The notes under the pieces are model-generated. The model did not search any database. It was not told the DNA's origin and saw nothing but the letters and a program-made list of their open reading frames with translations. The position numbers were made by a program, and so were the translations under genes. A stretch of DNA of 64,000 nucleotides. Source: Gordoniibacillus kamchatkensis. Lineage in GTDB: Bacteria > Bacillota > Bacilli > Paenibacillales > NBRC-103111. Shown in pieces: positions 29,034 through 37,116 of the stretch. How positions within the stretch are numbered: position 1 is the stretch's first letter; every line of letters begins with the position of its first letter. The DNA lies in NCBI RefSeq assembly GCF_000829455.1, contig NZ_JXAK01000031.1, positions 1 through 64,000 of the forward strand. Reading direction: 5' to 3'.

Positions 29034-29588
29034 TTATTGCGGCGAAGCCGGCTGATACGTATGCAAGTACGTTTTGGCGGTATGATCGTGCATCGTCGGA
29101 ACTTGATACACGCCCATCCGGTTCATCAGCAGAAATACTTCGTAGGCGTCGTTGTTCGCCGCAATCGCGCTGCCCATGACCATCTGGCGCAAATTCGGGT
29201 CGGCGATTTCCAGCGAAGCCCGCATCGCGTTCGTCGCCGCGCATTTGTGGCAGCTGAGCATGGCCATGAGAATTTGCTGGTCGGTAAAGCCGCCCTGCAG
29301 CATCGGAGCGACGCGAGCCGGATTGTCCAGGCCGTACACGATTTGCTCCGGCTGGACGCGGGGGAACTGGCCGAGCGGATTGCCCATCCCTTGTGCTGCG
29401 CTGTAATCGTGCGTGTAAGCGACAATCTGGTCGTAATGCTGCATGCACCCGTGCAGATGCCGCCTCGCCATCTCGCGCACCCCCGGATCGCGGGCTTGCT
29501 CGGCATAGAGCATGAAGTGGTTGATCGCATTCATTTTCTCGTTCAGAATTTCATGCACTTCCATCGTTTCGTGTGCGCCAAACGGCAT
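29034..29588 (-). CDS. CotF-family spore coat protein
   Basis: The 184-residue protein is helical, ferritin-like and rich in Met, His and Gln: 'LNEKMNAINHFMLYAEQARD', 'MLSCHKCAATNAMRASLEIA', 'DPNLRQMVMGSAIAANNDAY'. This matches the coat-protein F family seen in several copies per genome in Paenibacillaceae. Expression in the mother cell is expected. It diverges from the MFS gene at 29686. Confidence 0.85.
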   Translation of the reverse strand: MPFGAHETMEVHEILNEKMNAINHFMLYAEQARDPGVREMARRHLHGCMQHYDQIVAYTHDYSAAQGMGNPLGQFPRVQPEQIVYGLDNPARVAPMLQGGFTDQQILMAMLSCHKCAATNAMRASLEIADPNLRQMVMGSAIAANNDAYEVFLLMNRMGVYQVPTMHDHTAKTYLHTYQPASPQ

Positions 29589-29685
29589 ATCCTAACACTC
29601 CTTTGCGGTGGTTGGCAAAATTGCCCAACGGGTAGGATGTCCGTTCATGGTCAAAATATACCAATACCGAGAGGAGAATGGCCGC

Positions 29686-30885
29686 ATGGCTCGCTGGAAA
29701 ATCAATTTGCTCGTGCTCTGGTTCGGGCAATTTCTTGTATTTGCCGGCATGACGATGATCACTCCGTTCCTTCCGCTTTATATCAAAACGCTCGGCGTCA
29801 CGGAGGAGCACGCCGTCGCGATGTGGGCGGGCTTTATTTTCGCCGGCAATTTCGTCACGTCGTTTCTCGCCCAGCCGATCTGGGGCAATTTGTCCGACCG
29901 TTACGGGCGCAAAGTGATGCTGCTGCGCTCCGGCTTCGGCATGGCTGTCGTCATCGCGCTGATGGGCTTGGCCACGCATCCTTGGCAGCTCCTCCTGCTG
30001 CGGCTCGTGAACGGGACGATTTCCGGCTATTCGCCGGCCGCGGTGGCGCTCATGTCGTCCAATACGCCGCGAAACAAAATGGGCTTCGCCATGGGGACGC
30101 TGCAGTCGGGATCCGTCGCCGGCTCCATTCTCGGTCCTTTCCTCGGCGGGCTGCTGGCGGATTGGATCGGCTACCGCTACATTTTTTACGTGACGGGGGC
30201 GCTGCTGTTCTCCGCTTCGGTGCTGTCGATGCTGCTCGTGAAGGAGAAATTTAATCCCGAGGAAGCGGCCAGGCAGCCGAAAGTGTCGACACTCGAAGGG
30301 CTGTCTCAGCTGCGGCACATTCCGCAGCTGCCGGCCTTGTACACCGTCACGTTCCTGATCCAGTTCTCGATGCTGAGCGTTATGCCGCTCATCCCGCTGT
30401 TCGTCGAGAAGCTCGTCGGTCCTAGCGAGCAGATCGCCTTTTTCGCCGGCCTTGTCAGCTCCGTCACCGGCTTCTCCAACATGCTGGCCGCGCCGCTGCT
30501 CGGCAAGCTCGCCGACCGGATCGGCCACGAGCGCGTGCTGCGCATCGCTTTGATCGGCTCGTCCGTCGCGTTCGTGCCGCAAATTTTCGTGCAGTCGATC
30601 TGGCAGCTGCTCGCGGCGCGCTTTTTCCTCGGCATTTTCATGGGCGGGCTGCTTCCCGCAGTCAACGCGCTCATCCGCAAATTTACGCCGAACGGCATGG
30701 AAAGCCGCGCGTACAGCTTCAATTCCAGCTCGCTTGCGCTCGGCAATATGCTCGGGCCGGTCATCGGCGGGGCCGTCTCGGGCTTCATGTCGATTCGCGC
30801 CCTGTTTGCCGTGTCCGCCTGCCTCCTTGCCTTGAACGCGCTCTGGGTGCGCCGCAACCTCGTCGCCCGCCGCCGCGGCGTTTGA
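29686..30885 (+). CDS. MFS drug-efflux-type transporter
   Basis: The 399-residue, twelve-helix transporter starts 'MARWKINLLVLWFGQFLVFA' and has the MFS A-motif 'GNLSDRYGRKVMLLRSGFGM'. Its half-domain repeat is 'GKLADRIGHERVLRIALIGS'. It resembles DHA1 exporters of the YfmO/multidrug kind. The substrate is unknown. The ATG at 29686 is chosen after GAGAGGAG. It ends 88 nt before the ComQ-like gene. Confidence 0.85.
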   Translation: MARWKINLLVLWFGQFLVFAGMTMITPFLPLYIKTLGVTEEHAVAMWAGFIFAGNFVTSFLAQPIWGNLSDRYGRKVMLLRSGFGMAVVIALMGLATHPWQLLLLRLVNGTISGYSPAAVALMSSNTPRNKMGFAMGTLQSGSVAGSILGPFLGGLLADWIGYRYIFYVTGALLFSASVLSMLLVKEKFNPEEAARQPKVSTLEGLSQLRHIPQLPALYTVTFLIQFSMLSVMPLIPLFVEKLVGPSEQIAFFAGLVSSVTGFSNMLAAPLLGKLADRIGHERVLRIALIGSSVAFVPQIFVQSIWQLLAARFFLGIFMGGLLPAVNALIRKFTPNGMESRAYSFNSSSLALGNMLGPVIGGAVSGFMSIRALFAVSACLLALNALWVRRNLVARRRGV

Positions 30886-30973
30886 ATGCCGATTTCCGCA
30901 CTGTTCGACACCCCCTGGCAATGTTATGATAGGATGGAAGAAAGTTACTCAACACCTGTGCGAGGTGATTGTC

Positions 30974-31909
30974 GTGGACTGGTTGGAGCCTTACCGGAGC
31001 GAATTGCGGGAAGTATTCGCCGAAGCCGAGCGGGTTTGCGGCCGGCTTCCGGCACCCGTTGCCAAAATGGCGGCGGCTTACCTGGACAAGTTCTCGATTC
31101 AGAACGAGGGGAGCGGCAAAAATTACATCTGCTATACGCTCCCCTTCTGGATGAAGGAAGAGACGCGCCTGAACCCGGAGCTGTACCGGCAGCTTTCGCT
31201 GGCGAACGTGTTTCTGATGCTCCATTTTTTCATCCAGGACGACCTGATGGACAGCGGCATGCCGAATTGCCGGGAGATGCTGCCTCTGGCCAATTTTATG
31301 CAGCATGAATATATGAGCGTTTACCAGATCTTGTTCCCGCCCGAATCCTCTTTCTGGAGCTATTACCGAACCTACTTGTCCGAATGGGCGGACGCAGTCC
31401 TGCACGAAAACGACCCCGGCTACTTTGCGGAGCGGCATGGGAGGCTTGCGCACAAAGCGAGCCCGGTCAAGCTGGCCAGCACCGGCAGCCTTCTTCTCGC
31501 GGACAAGCACGAGCTTATCCCGGCGGTATCGGACATCGTCGACGCTGTGCTGGATACGCTGCAGACGGTCGACGATTACGCGGATTGGCAGGAGGATCTG
31601 GCAGACGGAAACTATAACGCTTTGGTAGCGCTGGTCCGTTCTTTGCTGCCGGAGGGGGAAGCGGTTACCGAATCGGTAATGCATAAGTGGATATACGACC
31701 GGAGTGTGCTCGACCTTTACGCGCAAAACGCCGCCGACCGGCATCGTTCGTTGCGGCAACAGCCGTTCAACCTGCCTGATCTCGTTTCGTTTCATGGATC
31801 TCTTGTCGACAATCTCGTTTCTGCGGCCGCAACGATCGAAAACGAGAAAAGCAGGCTGATATCGGGCGGCTTATACTATTTATTGTCGAAGGAGGGAAAA
31901 ATAGGGTAG
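30974..31909 (+). CDS. Class I isoprenoid synthase-fold enzyme, ComQ-like prenyltransferase candidate
   Basis: The 311-residue all-helical soluble protein has two Asp-rich motifs of the class I trans-prenyltransferase/terpene synthase fold: 'FFIQDDLMDSG' (DDxxD at 89-93) and 'TVDDYADWQEDLADGNYN' (D200, D201, D204, E207, D208). These bind Mg-diphosphate in FPP synthase and ComQ. The GTG at 30974 follows GCGAGGTGAT. A 71-nt gap leads to an NHLP-type peptide gene using a nearly identical ribosome-binding segment. Such a pair fits an enzyme prenylating a peptide, as ComQ does to the Trp of ComX, but this is inference. A stand-alone terpene synthase is the alternative. A possible extended -10 (TGTTATGAT) lies at 30922-30930. 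Confidence 0.75.
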   Translation: MDWLEPYRSELREVFAEAERVCGRLPAPVAKMAAAYLDKFSIQNEGSGKNYICYTLPFWMKEETRLNPELYRQLSLANVFLMLHFFIQDDLMDSGMPNCREMLPLANFMQHEYMSVYQILFPPESSFWSYYRTYLSEWADAVLHENDPGYFAERHGRLAHKASPVKLASTGSLLLADKHELIPAVSDIVDAVLDTLQTVDDYADWQEDLADGNYNALVALVRSLLPEGEAVTESVMHKWIYDRSVLDLYAQNAADRHRSLRQQPFNLPDLVSFHGSLVDNLVSAAATIENEKSRLISGGLYYLLSKEGKIG

Positions 31910-31926
31910 AAATTGATAGTTTCTAA

Positions 31927-31935
31927 TGATATACT
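31927..31935 (+). promoter_or_regulatory. Possible extended -10 promoter before the NHLP peptide gene
   Basis: TGATATACT (TG-n-TATACT) lies about 45 nt before the NHLP start, without a clear -35. It is followed by the small palindrome GGGATATTTCCC at 31941-31952. This could allow the peptide to be made in excess over the enzyme. Weak evidence. Confidence 0.3.
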
Positions 31936-31980
31936 AGAAAAGGGATATTTCCCCTAAAACTGTTGCGAGGTGATCGACCA

Positions 31981-32229
31981 ATGACAGCAGAGGAATTGAA
32001 GCACAAAATTGTTCGCAAAGCTTGGGAGGATGCCAACTTTAAAGCGAAGTTGCTATCCGATCCGAAACGAGCCATCAACGAAGCTTTTGGCATCGAGGTT
32101 CCTGGCAATATCAAGCTTCAAGCGTTGGAAGAGACCGACAACCAGTTCTACTTAGTTGTTCCTAAAGAGCCTTCGGCAGTTTTGGTCGCAGCAGGGGTTA
32201 AAAACGAACCGACAATGGGTTGGGAATAG
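31981..32229 (+). CDS. NHLP-leader peptide (candidate RiPP/pheromone precursor)
   Basis: The 82-residue protein matches the nitrile-hydratase-alpha-like leader family (TIGR03793 type): 'TAEELKHKIVRKAWEDANFK', 'LLSDPKRAINEAFGIEVPGN' and 'QALEETDNQFYLVVPKEP'. After about residue 63 a short tail follows, SAVLVAAGVKNEPTMGWE. There is no Gly-Gly cleavage motif and few Cys/Ser/Thr residues, so a lanthipeptide or thiazole core is unlikely. The penultimate residue is Trp, as near the end of ComX. Start ATG 31981 follows GCGAGGTGATCGACCA. No peptidase-transporter or YcaO/LanM gene is adjacent. Confidence 0.85.
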   Translation: MTAEELKHKIVRKAWEDANFKAKLLSDPKRAINEAFGIEVPGNIKLQALEETDNQFYLVVPKEPSAVLVAAGVKNEPTMGWE

Positions 32230-32247
32230 TTGTTCGACGTCACACAA

Positions 32248-32276
32248 AATAGCTTGCCCTGTCAGGGCAAGCTATT
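32248..32276. terminator. Bidirectional terminator after the NHLP gene and the kinase gene
   Basis: A 13-bp perfect stem, AATAGCTTGCCCT (32248-32260) with AGGGCAAGCTATT (32264-32276), has a 3-nt loop. Both flanks are T-rich on their own strand. It separates the convergent NHLP and histidine-kinase genes. Confidence 0.85.
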
Positions 32277-32284
32277 CTTATATG

Positions 32285-34117
32285 TCAAGACGGGACTGCG
32301 GACGGGAACGACATGATCACCTCGGTCCCCTTGCCTTTTTCGCTGACAAACTTGATATCGCCTTCCATAACTTCGATGATCCGGAACGTCACCATCAGCC
32401 CGAGCCCGGTTCCTTTCGTTTTCGTCGAAAAGTACGGCTCGCCCAGCCGGGCTACTTCTTCCGCATTCATCCCTTCGCCGTTATCGCGTATATGGATCCG
32501 CACTCGTCCCTCTTTTTCATAAGCCCAAATTCGGATGTGGCCCAGTTCCCGAAATGCTTCAATGCTGTTTTTAATAATATTGATAACCGCTTGCTTGAAC
32601 TTCGACGAATTGCCGCGTATGTACAAGTCGCGGGCGATTTGCAGCTCAATTTCTCCGCCGTTCAAACGGGCAAGCGGAATGATGATGCCCTCGATTTGCT
32701 TCAACAACGATTCGACATGCATCGGCTCCACTTGGTCCAGCTGCGGCTTGGCGAACGTCAGGAAGTCTGTAATGATTCCCGCAGCCCGATCGAGCTCGGA
32801 GATCGCCAAGTTCATATACTCCTTTTCCTGGTCGCTAACTTTCATCAGCAGCAGTTGCAAAAAACCGCGCGTCACCTGCAGCGGGTTTCGCACTTCATGG
32901 GCGATGGAAGCCGCCAGTTCGCTTACAATTTCCAACTTCTCGGACCGCTGCAGCCGATTGTTATATAGCTCCACTTCACGGGAATAGTTGACGATTTGCT
33001 CGTAATATTCGGCCAGCTTCCGGCCCATGATGATGAGCAAGGTGATGACGAACAGCGTAATGCCCCACTTCCAAAGGATGAGCTCGTATTTCCCGGACGT
33101 AATGTAATAGCACAGCAGATCGACAACGATAGCCATCGCCAGCAAAGAAGTTCCCCAGGCGAATATCGCAGCGTCGCGGTTCCCCTTCATGGCGTAAGTG
33201 ATCGAATGAATAGTCAACACAACAAATTGCGCAATCATCATAAATCCTAAGGCGGTAACCGAGAAAAAGTAGTAAACGGGAAACAACCGGTACGAAACGA
33301 GAATATCCGTAACCATCAGCACTGCGCATAACAACGAATAGCCGACTTGAACGATTCTGAAGGTTTTGACGAAATTACGGTAGCCTTTGCCTACGATTCT
33401 TTCGAAAAAATACGTCAACGTCGGCAAAAATGTGAACAGCGCTAAATCGAAGCCCGCGAAAAAGACCGGGCCGTAATCCCCGTGTTGTCCGAACATGTAC
33501 GAAGAATAGGTGATAAATAAAATCCCTGCTAAACAAATGATGGCAGTTAAGACGAGCCATACTCCGGTAGTCCTCGTTTTTCGCAGAAATAACGTACAGC
33601 ATAGCATCACGAATGCAATGAGAATAAATGCAGAGCCGATAATGAAGCTTTGCATATTTTGATCGATCTGCTTTTGCAGGACGGATTCTTCTCCATACTC
33701 GACATCTCTGTTGGGGCCTGCGCGGCCGTTCATCGATTGCATCCACACGGTAACGGTGCTTCCCAGCTCTTCCTTATGCAGCGAAATCAAAAAATTGTTC
33801 GTGTTGTACGGGTAACTCCTGAAAGACTCGTACACAAGCCGGTCCTTAATATAAATTCGGACGTTCTGGGCCTTCAGCTGATTGAATAAAAGAGCGGGCC
33901 GTTCCGCTTCGAAATTCGGAATCGTAAAAGTAACCTCATACGACTTCATAGCCGGCGGCTCGCCTTTCGTTTCGGTGTCCAGCCGAGTAATTCGCAAATC
34001 CGATATGGCCCCGTTCGCCGGTCCGGCGGAAAAACGATGAACTTGAAAATAAACGTATGTTACGGCAATAATCGCAAGAAGGCCGATCAGGATGAAATAC
34101 CCGCCCCTTTTGCTCAT
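32285..34117 (-). CDS. Membrane sensor histidine kinase (7TM sensor, HisKA type)
   Basis: The 610-residue kinase has TM1 at 9-24, an extracellular domain (about 25-160), then about seven to eight transmembrane helices (160-385). A dimerisation/phosphoacceptor motif 'SIAHEVRNPLQVTRGFLQLL' follows, then the N-box 'VINIIKNSIEAF', G1 'IRDNGEGM', F-box 'PYFSTKTKGTGLGL' and G2. The layout resembles 7TM-DISM receptors and the kinase core resembles sporulation kinases. No response-regulator gene is adjacent. It converges on the NHLP gene, so a link as pheromone receptor is possible but unproven; ComP itself has a different (HisKA_3) core. Confidence 0.88.
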   Translation of the reverse strand: MSKRGGYFILIGLLAIIAVTYVYFQVHRFSAGPANGAISDLRITRLDTETKGEPPAMKSYEVTFTIPNFEAERPALLFNQLKAQNVRIYIKDRLVYESFRSYPYNTNNFLISLHKEELGSTVTVWMQSMNGRAGPNRDVEYGEESVLQKQIDQNMQSFIIGSAFILIAFVMLCCTLFLRKTRTTGVWLVLTAIICLAGILFITYSSYMFGQHGDYGPVFFAGFDLALFTFLPTLTYFFERIVGKGYRNFVKTFRIVQVGYSLLCAVLMVTDILVSYRLFPVYYFFSVTALGFMMIAQFVVLTIHSITYAMKGNRDAAIFAWGTSLLAMAIVVDLLCYYITSGKYELILWKWGITLFVITLLIIMGRKLAEYYEQIVNYSREVELYNNRLQRSEKLEIVSELAASIAHEVRNPLQVTRGFLQLLLMKVSDQEKEYMNLAISELDRAAGIITDFLTFAKPQLDQVEPMHVESLLKQIEGIIIPLARLNGGEIELQIARDLYIRGNSSKFKQAVINIIKNSIEAFRELGHIRIWAYEKEGRVRIHIRDNGEGMNAEEVARLGEPYFSTKTKGTGLGLMVTFRIIEVMEGDIKFVSEKGKGTEVIMSFPSAVPS

Positions 34118-34334
34118 GCAACCACACTCCAGGGTAATGTTTTCGTAAACCAGTTCGACGTCCTTCTATATTTTTCCTCTAATTCCATTGCAGCAAACAA
34201 TTACTTATAAAATTGTAAACAAACGAACGATGGAACAAATCCGGCAACCCCGGTAAACGCCCATGTCCATTCAGCCGCGGAGAACATAAACTGTAAAAAA
34301 TGATTGACGCGCGCATTGGAAGGAGGGCAAAGCA

Positions 34335-34454
34335 ATGGCTGGAGTCGTAGGAGTGCCGGGAGCCGCTCCTTTTGCGTGGGGCGGTACTTGGGTCATTTGG
34401 CTGCTGGTGCTCATCGTGCTCGTATTCGTATTCGTTCCGAGGTTCTGGTGGTGA
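34335..34454 (+). CDS. YjcZ/SscA-like small sporulation protein, 39 aa
   Basis: The tiny protein starts 'AGVVGVPGAAPFAWGGTWVI' and ends in a single hydrophobic helix (LLVLIVLVFVFVPRFWW). This is the Gly-rich head plus tail-anchor layout of YjcZ-family proteins found in spore-formers. GGAAGGAGGGCAAAGCA before the ATG is strong. The 217 nt before it (34118-34334) hold no other gene. Confidence 0.75.
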   Translation: MAGVVGVPGAAPFAWGGTWVIWLLVLIVLVFVFVPRFWW

Positions 34455-34487
34455 CGTGGTGACGCACCGCTGACGGCATATTCGGCA

Positions 34488-34526
34488 AAAGGCTTCGCAG
34501 CCCGCGGGCCGCAAGCCTTTTGTCTT
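34488..34526 (+). terminator. Terminator after the YjcZ-like gene
   Basis: AAAGGCTTCGCAG pairs with CGCAAGCCTTT across a GC-rich loop, followed by TTTTGTCTTG on the plus strand. Confidence 0.65.
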
Positions 34527-34645
34527 GATTTGTCGGCTTGTAAGCGTTTTTTGTAGTCGTCATGCTGCAAATGTGCTAATATAAGTGTAGCGTGTCGTTC
34601 CTATACGACAATACATATTATATGGGGGCAAAGGTTGGTGTTGCT

Positions 34646-34828
34646 ATGCGCCTGAATTGGCGGAAGGTCATTGTGCTTATTCTCGTCTGCGAGCTGCTCA
34701 TGCTGTATTGGAGCACGCTGCAGCATAAAGAAGCCGTTCGCCAGATCCAGGAGCAGAACCTTCAGCAGGAGCGTCCGGTCTCTGCAGCGCCGCAAACTGC
34801 GGAGCGGCAAGTTTGGCAACAAGGGTGA
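34646..34828 (+). CDS. Small membrane-anchored hypothetical protein, 60 aa
   Basis: It begins 'MRLNWRKVIVLILVCELLML', giving one N-terminal membrane helix, then a Gln/Glu-rich coiled tail (HKEAVRQIQEQNLQQERPVS). I do not recognise the family. The layout is like septum- or spore-membrane micro-proteins. ATG 34646 is used; an in-frame ATG eight codons earlier (34622) is possible. It is followed directly by a terminator. Confidence 0.5.
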   Translation: MRLNWRKVIVLILVCELLMLYWSTLQHKEAVRQIQEQNLQQERPVSAAPQTAERQVWQQG

Positions 34829-34856
34829 GCCTTCGGGCCGGCCCTTTTTTTGTGCG
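34820..34856 (+). terminator. Terminator after the 60-aa gene
   Basis: AAGGG...GCC TTCG GGC...CCCTT forms a stem with an internal mismatch and a UUCG loop, followed by seven T residues. Confidence 0.75.
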
Positions 34857-34886
34857 ATTGCACAATTTCATATGCAGCAACAAATG

Positions 34887-34921
34887 AGGGCGCACAGGCC
34901 GTTTCGACCTATGCGCCCTCA
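34887..34921. terminator. GC-rich hairpin downstream of the O-methyltransferase gene
   Basis: GAGGGCGCAnAGG pairs with CCTnTGCGCCCTC around a 9-nt loop. On the minus strand it is followed by ATTTGTT, so it may end the methyltransferase transcript. The stretch 34922-35100 has only very short ORFs that I cannot support. Confidence 0.5.
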
Positions 34922-35100
34922 GCGATAGTTCCGGCATTCCCGAAACAAAGCGATCGCACGCCTCACATGCCGCCAGCCTGCCGCTCCGCTGCCATTCAGC
35001 CGCTGCTTTCAAGCCGGCGGCTGTCGCGTTTGCCGCAACTCATCATGATGCCGGCGCCGACGTTCCGCCCCGTCTTATTATCGATCCGCTTGCAGCGCCG

Positions 35101-35760
35101 TTACGCGCGCAGCCGCGCGATGGCCAAGCCGTCGTAAGCCGGGAGCATCGTGCTTTCGAGCATGGGGTGCTCCGCCATGAGCCGGTTGAACTCGCGCATT
35201 TGGCGCACATTGTTGCCCTGCTCGGCCGTATCCATCACTTTCTGATGCAGCAGCGTATTGTCGCCGACGATGATCGCCCCGGGGTTGCCAAGATTTATCG
35301 ACCACTGCAAATAGTTCGGATAATTCCCTTTGTCGGCGTCGATGAAGAACAGGTCAAAGCGACGCCCTTCCGCGCCAAGCCGCTCCAGGCTCGGCAGCGC
35401 CTCGCCGGTCATATACTCCACCTTGTCGCCGAATCCCGCGGCCGTTAAGTTTGCATGCGCAAGCGCGGCATATTCGTCGCGCAGCTCCAAAGACACGAGC
35501 CGCCCGTCCGCAGGCAGTCCCCGCGCCAGGCAAATTCCGCTGTATCCGCCGAGCGCGCCGATTTCCAGCACGCTCTTCGCGCCGCTCATTTTCACGAGCA
35601 AAGTCAACAGCCTCCCGTACCCCGGTTTCACCGAGATTTCCGGCATCCCGTTCGCCCTGATCGTCTCCAGTACCCGTTCCAGCTGTTCATCTTGCGGATA
35701 TAGCGATTCCGTATACTGTTCTGCAGACGGCAGCCGCGGCTCCCGATCCGTCGTCGTCAT
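35101..35760 (-). CDS. SAM-dependent O-methyltransferase (family 3, TrmR-like)
   Basis: The 219-residue Rossmann methyltransferase has motif I 'VLEIGALGGYSGICLARGLP', 'LVSLELRDEYAALAHANLTA' and the metal-site 'DLFFIDADKGNYPNYLQW'. Family members include catechol O-methyltransferases and TrmR, which methylates 5-hydroxyuridine of tRNA. The next gene also modifies RNA, which weakly favours the tRNA role. ATG 35760 follows AAGGGGGA; ATG 35793 (AGGTGA) is an alternative. The longer open frame to 36219 overlaps the divergent gene and is not coding. Confidence 0.85.
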   Translation of the reverse strand: MTTTDREPRLPSAEQYTESLYPQDEQLERVLETIRANGMPEISVKPGYGRLLTLLVKMSGAKSVLEIGALGGYSGICLARGLPADGRLVSLELRDEYAALAHANLTAAGFGDKVEYMTGEALPSLERLGAEGRRFDLFFIDADKGNYPNYLQWSINLGNPGAIIVGDNTLLHQKVMDTAEQGNNVRQMREFNRLMAEHPMLESTMLPAYDGLAIARLRA

Positions 35761-35847
35761 CGATTCGTCCCCCTTCGCAGGTTGCTTAACCATTACAATT
35801 TCACCTATACTAAAGCATATTGTAGCATATATGGAAGGATGAACGCA

Positions 35848-36984
35848 TTGGCTGAGTTGGAATTGGTCGCGGCCTGCGCAATGGGGCTTGAGGCGATCGT
35901 GGCCAGGGAATTGAAGGAGCTTGGGTATGCCGAGCAGACGGTAGAGAACGGCCGCGTCGTTTTCCGCGGGGACGAGCTGGCCGTGGCGAGGACGAATTTG
36001 TGGCTGCGGACCGCCGACCGGATTCTCGTCAGAATGGGACAGTTCACGGCGACGACGTTCGACGAGCTGTTCGAGGGCGTGAAGGCGCTCGGTTGGGCCG
36101 GCTGGATACCGGAAGACGCGCAGTTCCCGGTCGAAGGGCGTTCGCACAAGTCGCAGCTGTCCAGCGTGCCGGCCTGTCAAGGCATTGTGAAAAAAGCGGT
36201 CGTGGAAAGCTTGAAGCAAGTATACGGCACGTCTTGGTTTGCGGAGACTGGCCCGCGCTACACGATCGAGGTATCGCTGCTAAACGATGTCGCCACACTG
36301 ACGCTGGATACGACAGGGCCGAGCCTGCACAAACGCGGCTACCGCAAGCTCGTGACCGAAGCCCCGCTGAAGGAGACGCTCGCCGCCGCGCTCGTGCTGC
36401 TCAGCCGCTGGAGCCCGCAGCGGCCGCTGTACGACCCGTTCTGCGGCTCCGGCACGATCCCGATCGAAGCGGCGCTCATCGGCTGGAACATCGCGCCGGG
36501 ACTGCGGCGCGAATTCGCCGCGGAAGCGTGGGACAGGCTGCCGCCGGAGCTGTGGGACGACGCCCGCGACGAGGCGTACGACGCCGTGCGCGACGATGTG
36601 CCGCTCGACATCGCCGGTTCCGACATCGACAGCGCCGCCATCGACGTCGCCGTGGCCGCCGCCAAGGCGGCAGGGCTGGCGCGGGAGCTTCGCTTCCGCG
36701 TAGAGCCGGTCGCCGCGGCGAAGCCGCGCGGCGACTACGGCGCGCTGATCACCAACCCGCCTTACGGGGAGCGGCTCGGCGATCAGCGCGAAGCCGAGCG
36801 GGCGCTGCGCGAGCTCGGCCAGCTGCTGCAGCAGCTGCCGACATGGTCGGCGTTCGTCATCTCCCCGGCTCGGCAGCTTGAACACTATATGGGGCGCAAA
36901 TCGGACAAAAACCGGAAGCTGTTCAACGGCCGCATCGAAACGCACTTCCATCAATTTTTCGGCCCGCTTCCGCCTCGGACATAG
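35848..36984 (+). CDS. THUMP-domain class I SAM-dependent RNA methyltransferase (YpsC/RlmL-N type)
   Basis: The 378-residue protein has an N-terminal THUMP/ferredoxin-like region (about 1-160) and a methyltransferase domain with 'LYDPFCGSGTIPIEAALIGW' and the N6-adenine/guanine-type 'LITNPPYGERLG'. It corresponds to B. subtilis YpsC and the N-terminal half of E. coli RlmL, which methylates 23S G2445. The start is probably TTG 35848 (GGAAGGATG 6 nt before); ATG 35839 lies directly on that site. Confidence 0.88.
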   Translation: MAELELVAACAMGLEAIVARELKELGYAEQTVENGRVVFRGDELAVARTNLWLRTADRILVRMGQFTATTFDELFEGVKALGWAGWIPEDAQFPVEGRSHKSQLSSVPACQGIVKKAVVESLKQVYGTSWFAETGPRYTIEVSLLNDVATLTLDTTGPSLHKRGYRKLVTEAPLKETLAAALVLLSRWSPQRPLYDPFCGSGTIPIEAALIGWNIAPGLRREFAAEAWDRLPPELWDDARDEAYDAVRDDVPLDIAGSDIDSAAIDVAVAAAKAAGLARELRFRVEPVAAAKPRGDYGALITNPPYGERLGDQREAERALRELGQLLQQLPTWSAFVISPARQLEHYMGRKSDKNRKLFNGRIETHFHQFFGPLPPRT

Positions 36985-36988
36985 GCAA

Positions 36989-37032
36989 AATGGCGACCGT
37001 ACCGGCGAGAATGCAACGCCGCGGTCGCCATT
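36989..37032. terminator. Hairpin between the convergent methyltransferase and permease genes
   Basis: An 11-bp stem, AATGGCGACCG (36989-36999) with CGGTCGCCATT (37022-37032). The minus-strand side has TTTTG. It probably serves both convergent transcripts, including the end of the eut operon. Confidence 0.65.
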
Positions 37033-37116
37033 GTCAGTCAGGCCGGCAACGATTTGACTCCAATCACCTGCAAGCCAAGCACGTAACGTGCAGACCGCGC
37101 AGGCAAAGCCATGAGG

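Noticed and set aside
29551-30921. 456-codon ORF on the minus strand opposite the MFS gene
   Set aside because: Antisense shadow rich in Arg, Glu and His; the plus-strand MFS protein is clearly the coding frame.
31981-32229. Lanthipeptide or thiopeptide precursor
   Set aside because: The tail has almost no Cys, Ser or Thr and no LanM, LanB or YcaO gene is nearby, so those modification types are unlikely.
35794-36219. N-terminal extension of the O-methyltransferase frame
   Set aside because: It is antisense to the start of the divergent THUMP methyltransferase, lacks family similarity, and better starts exist at 35760 or 35793.
36000-36881. 293-codon Arg/Ala-rich ORF on the plus strand
   Set aside because: Shadow frame of the GC-rich THUMP methyltransferase; composition is typical of out-of-frame translation.
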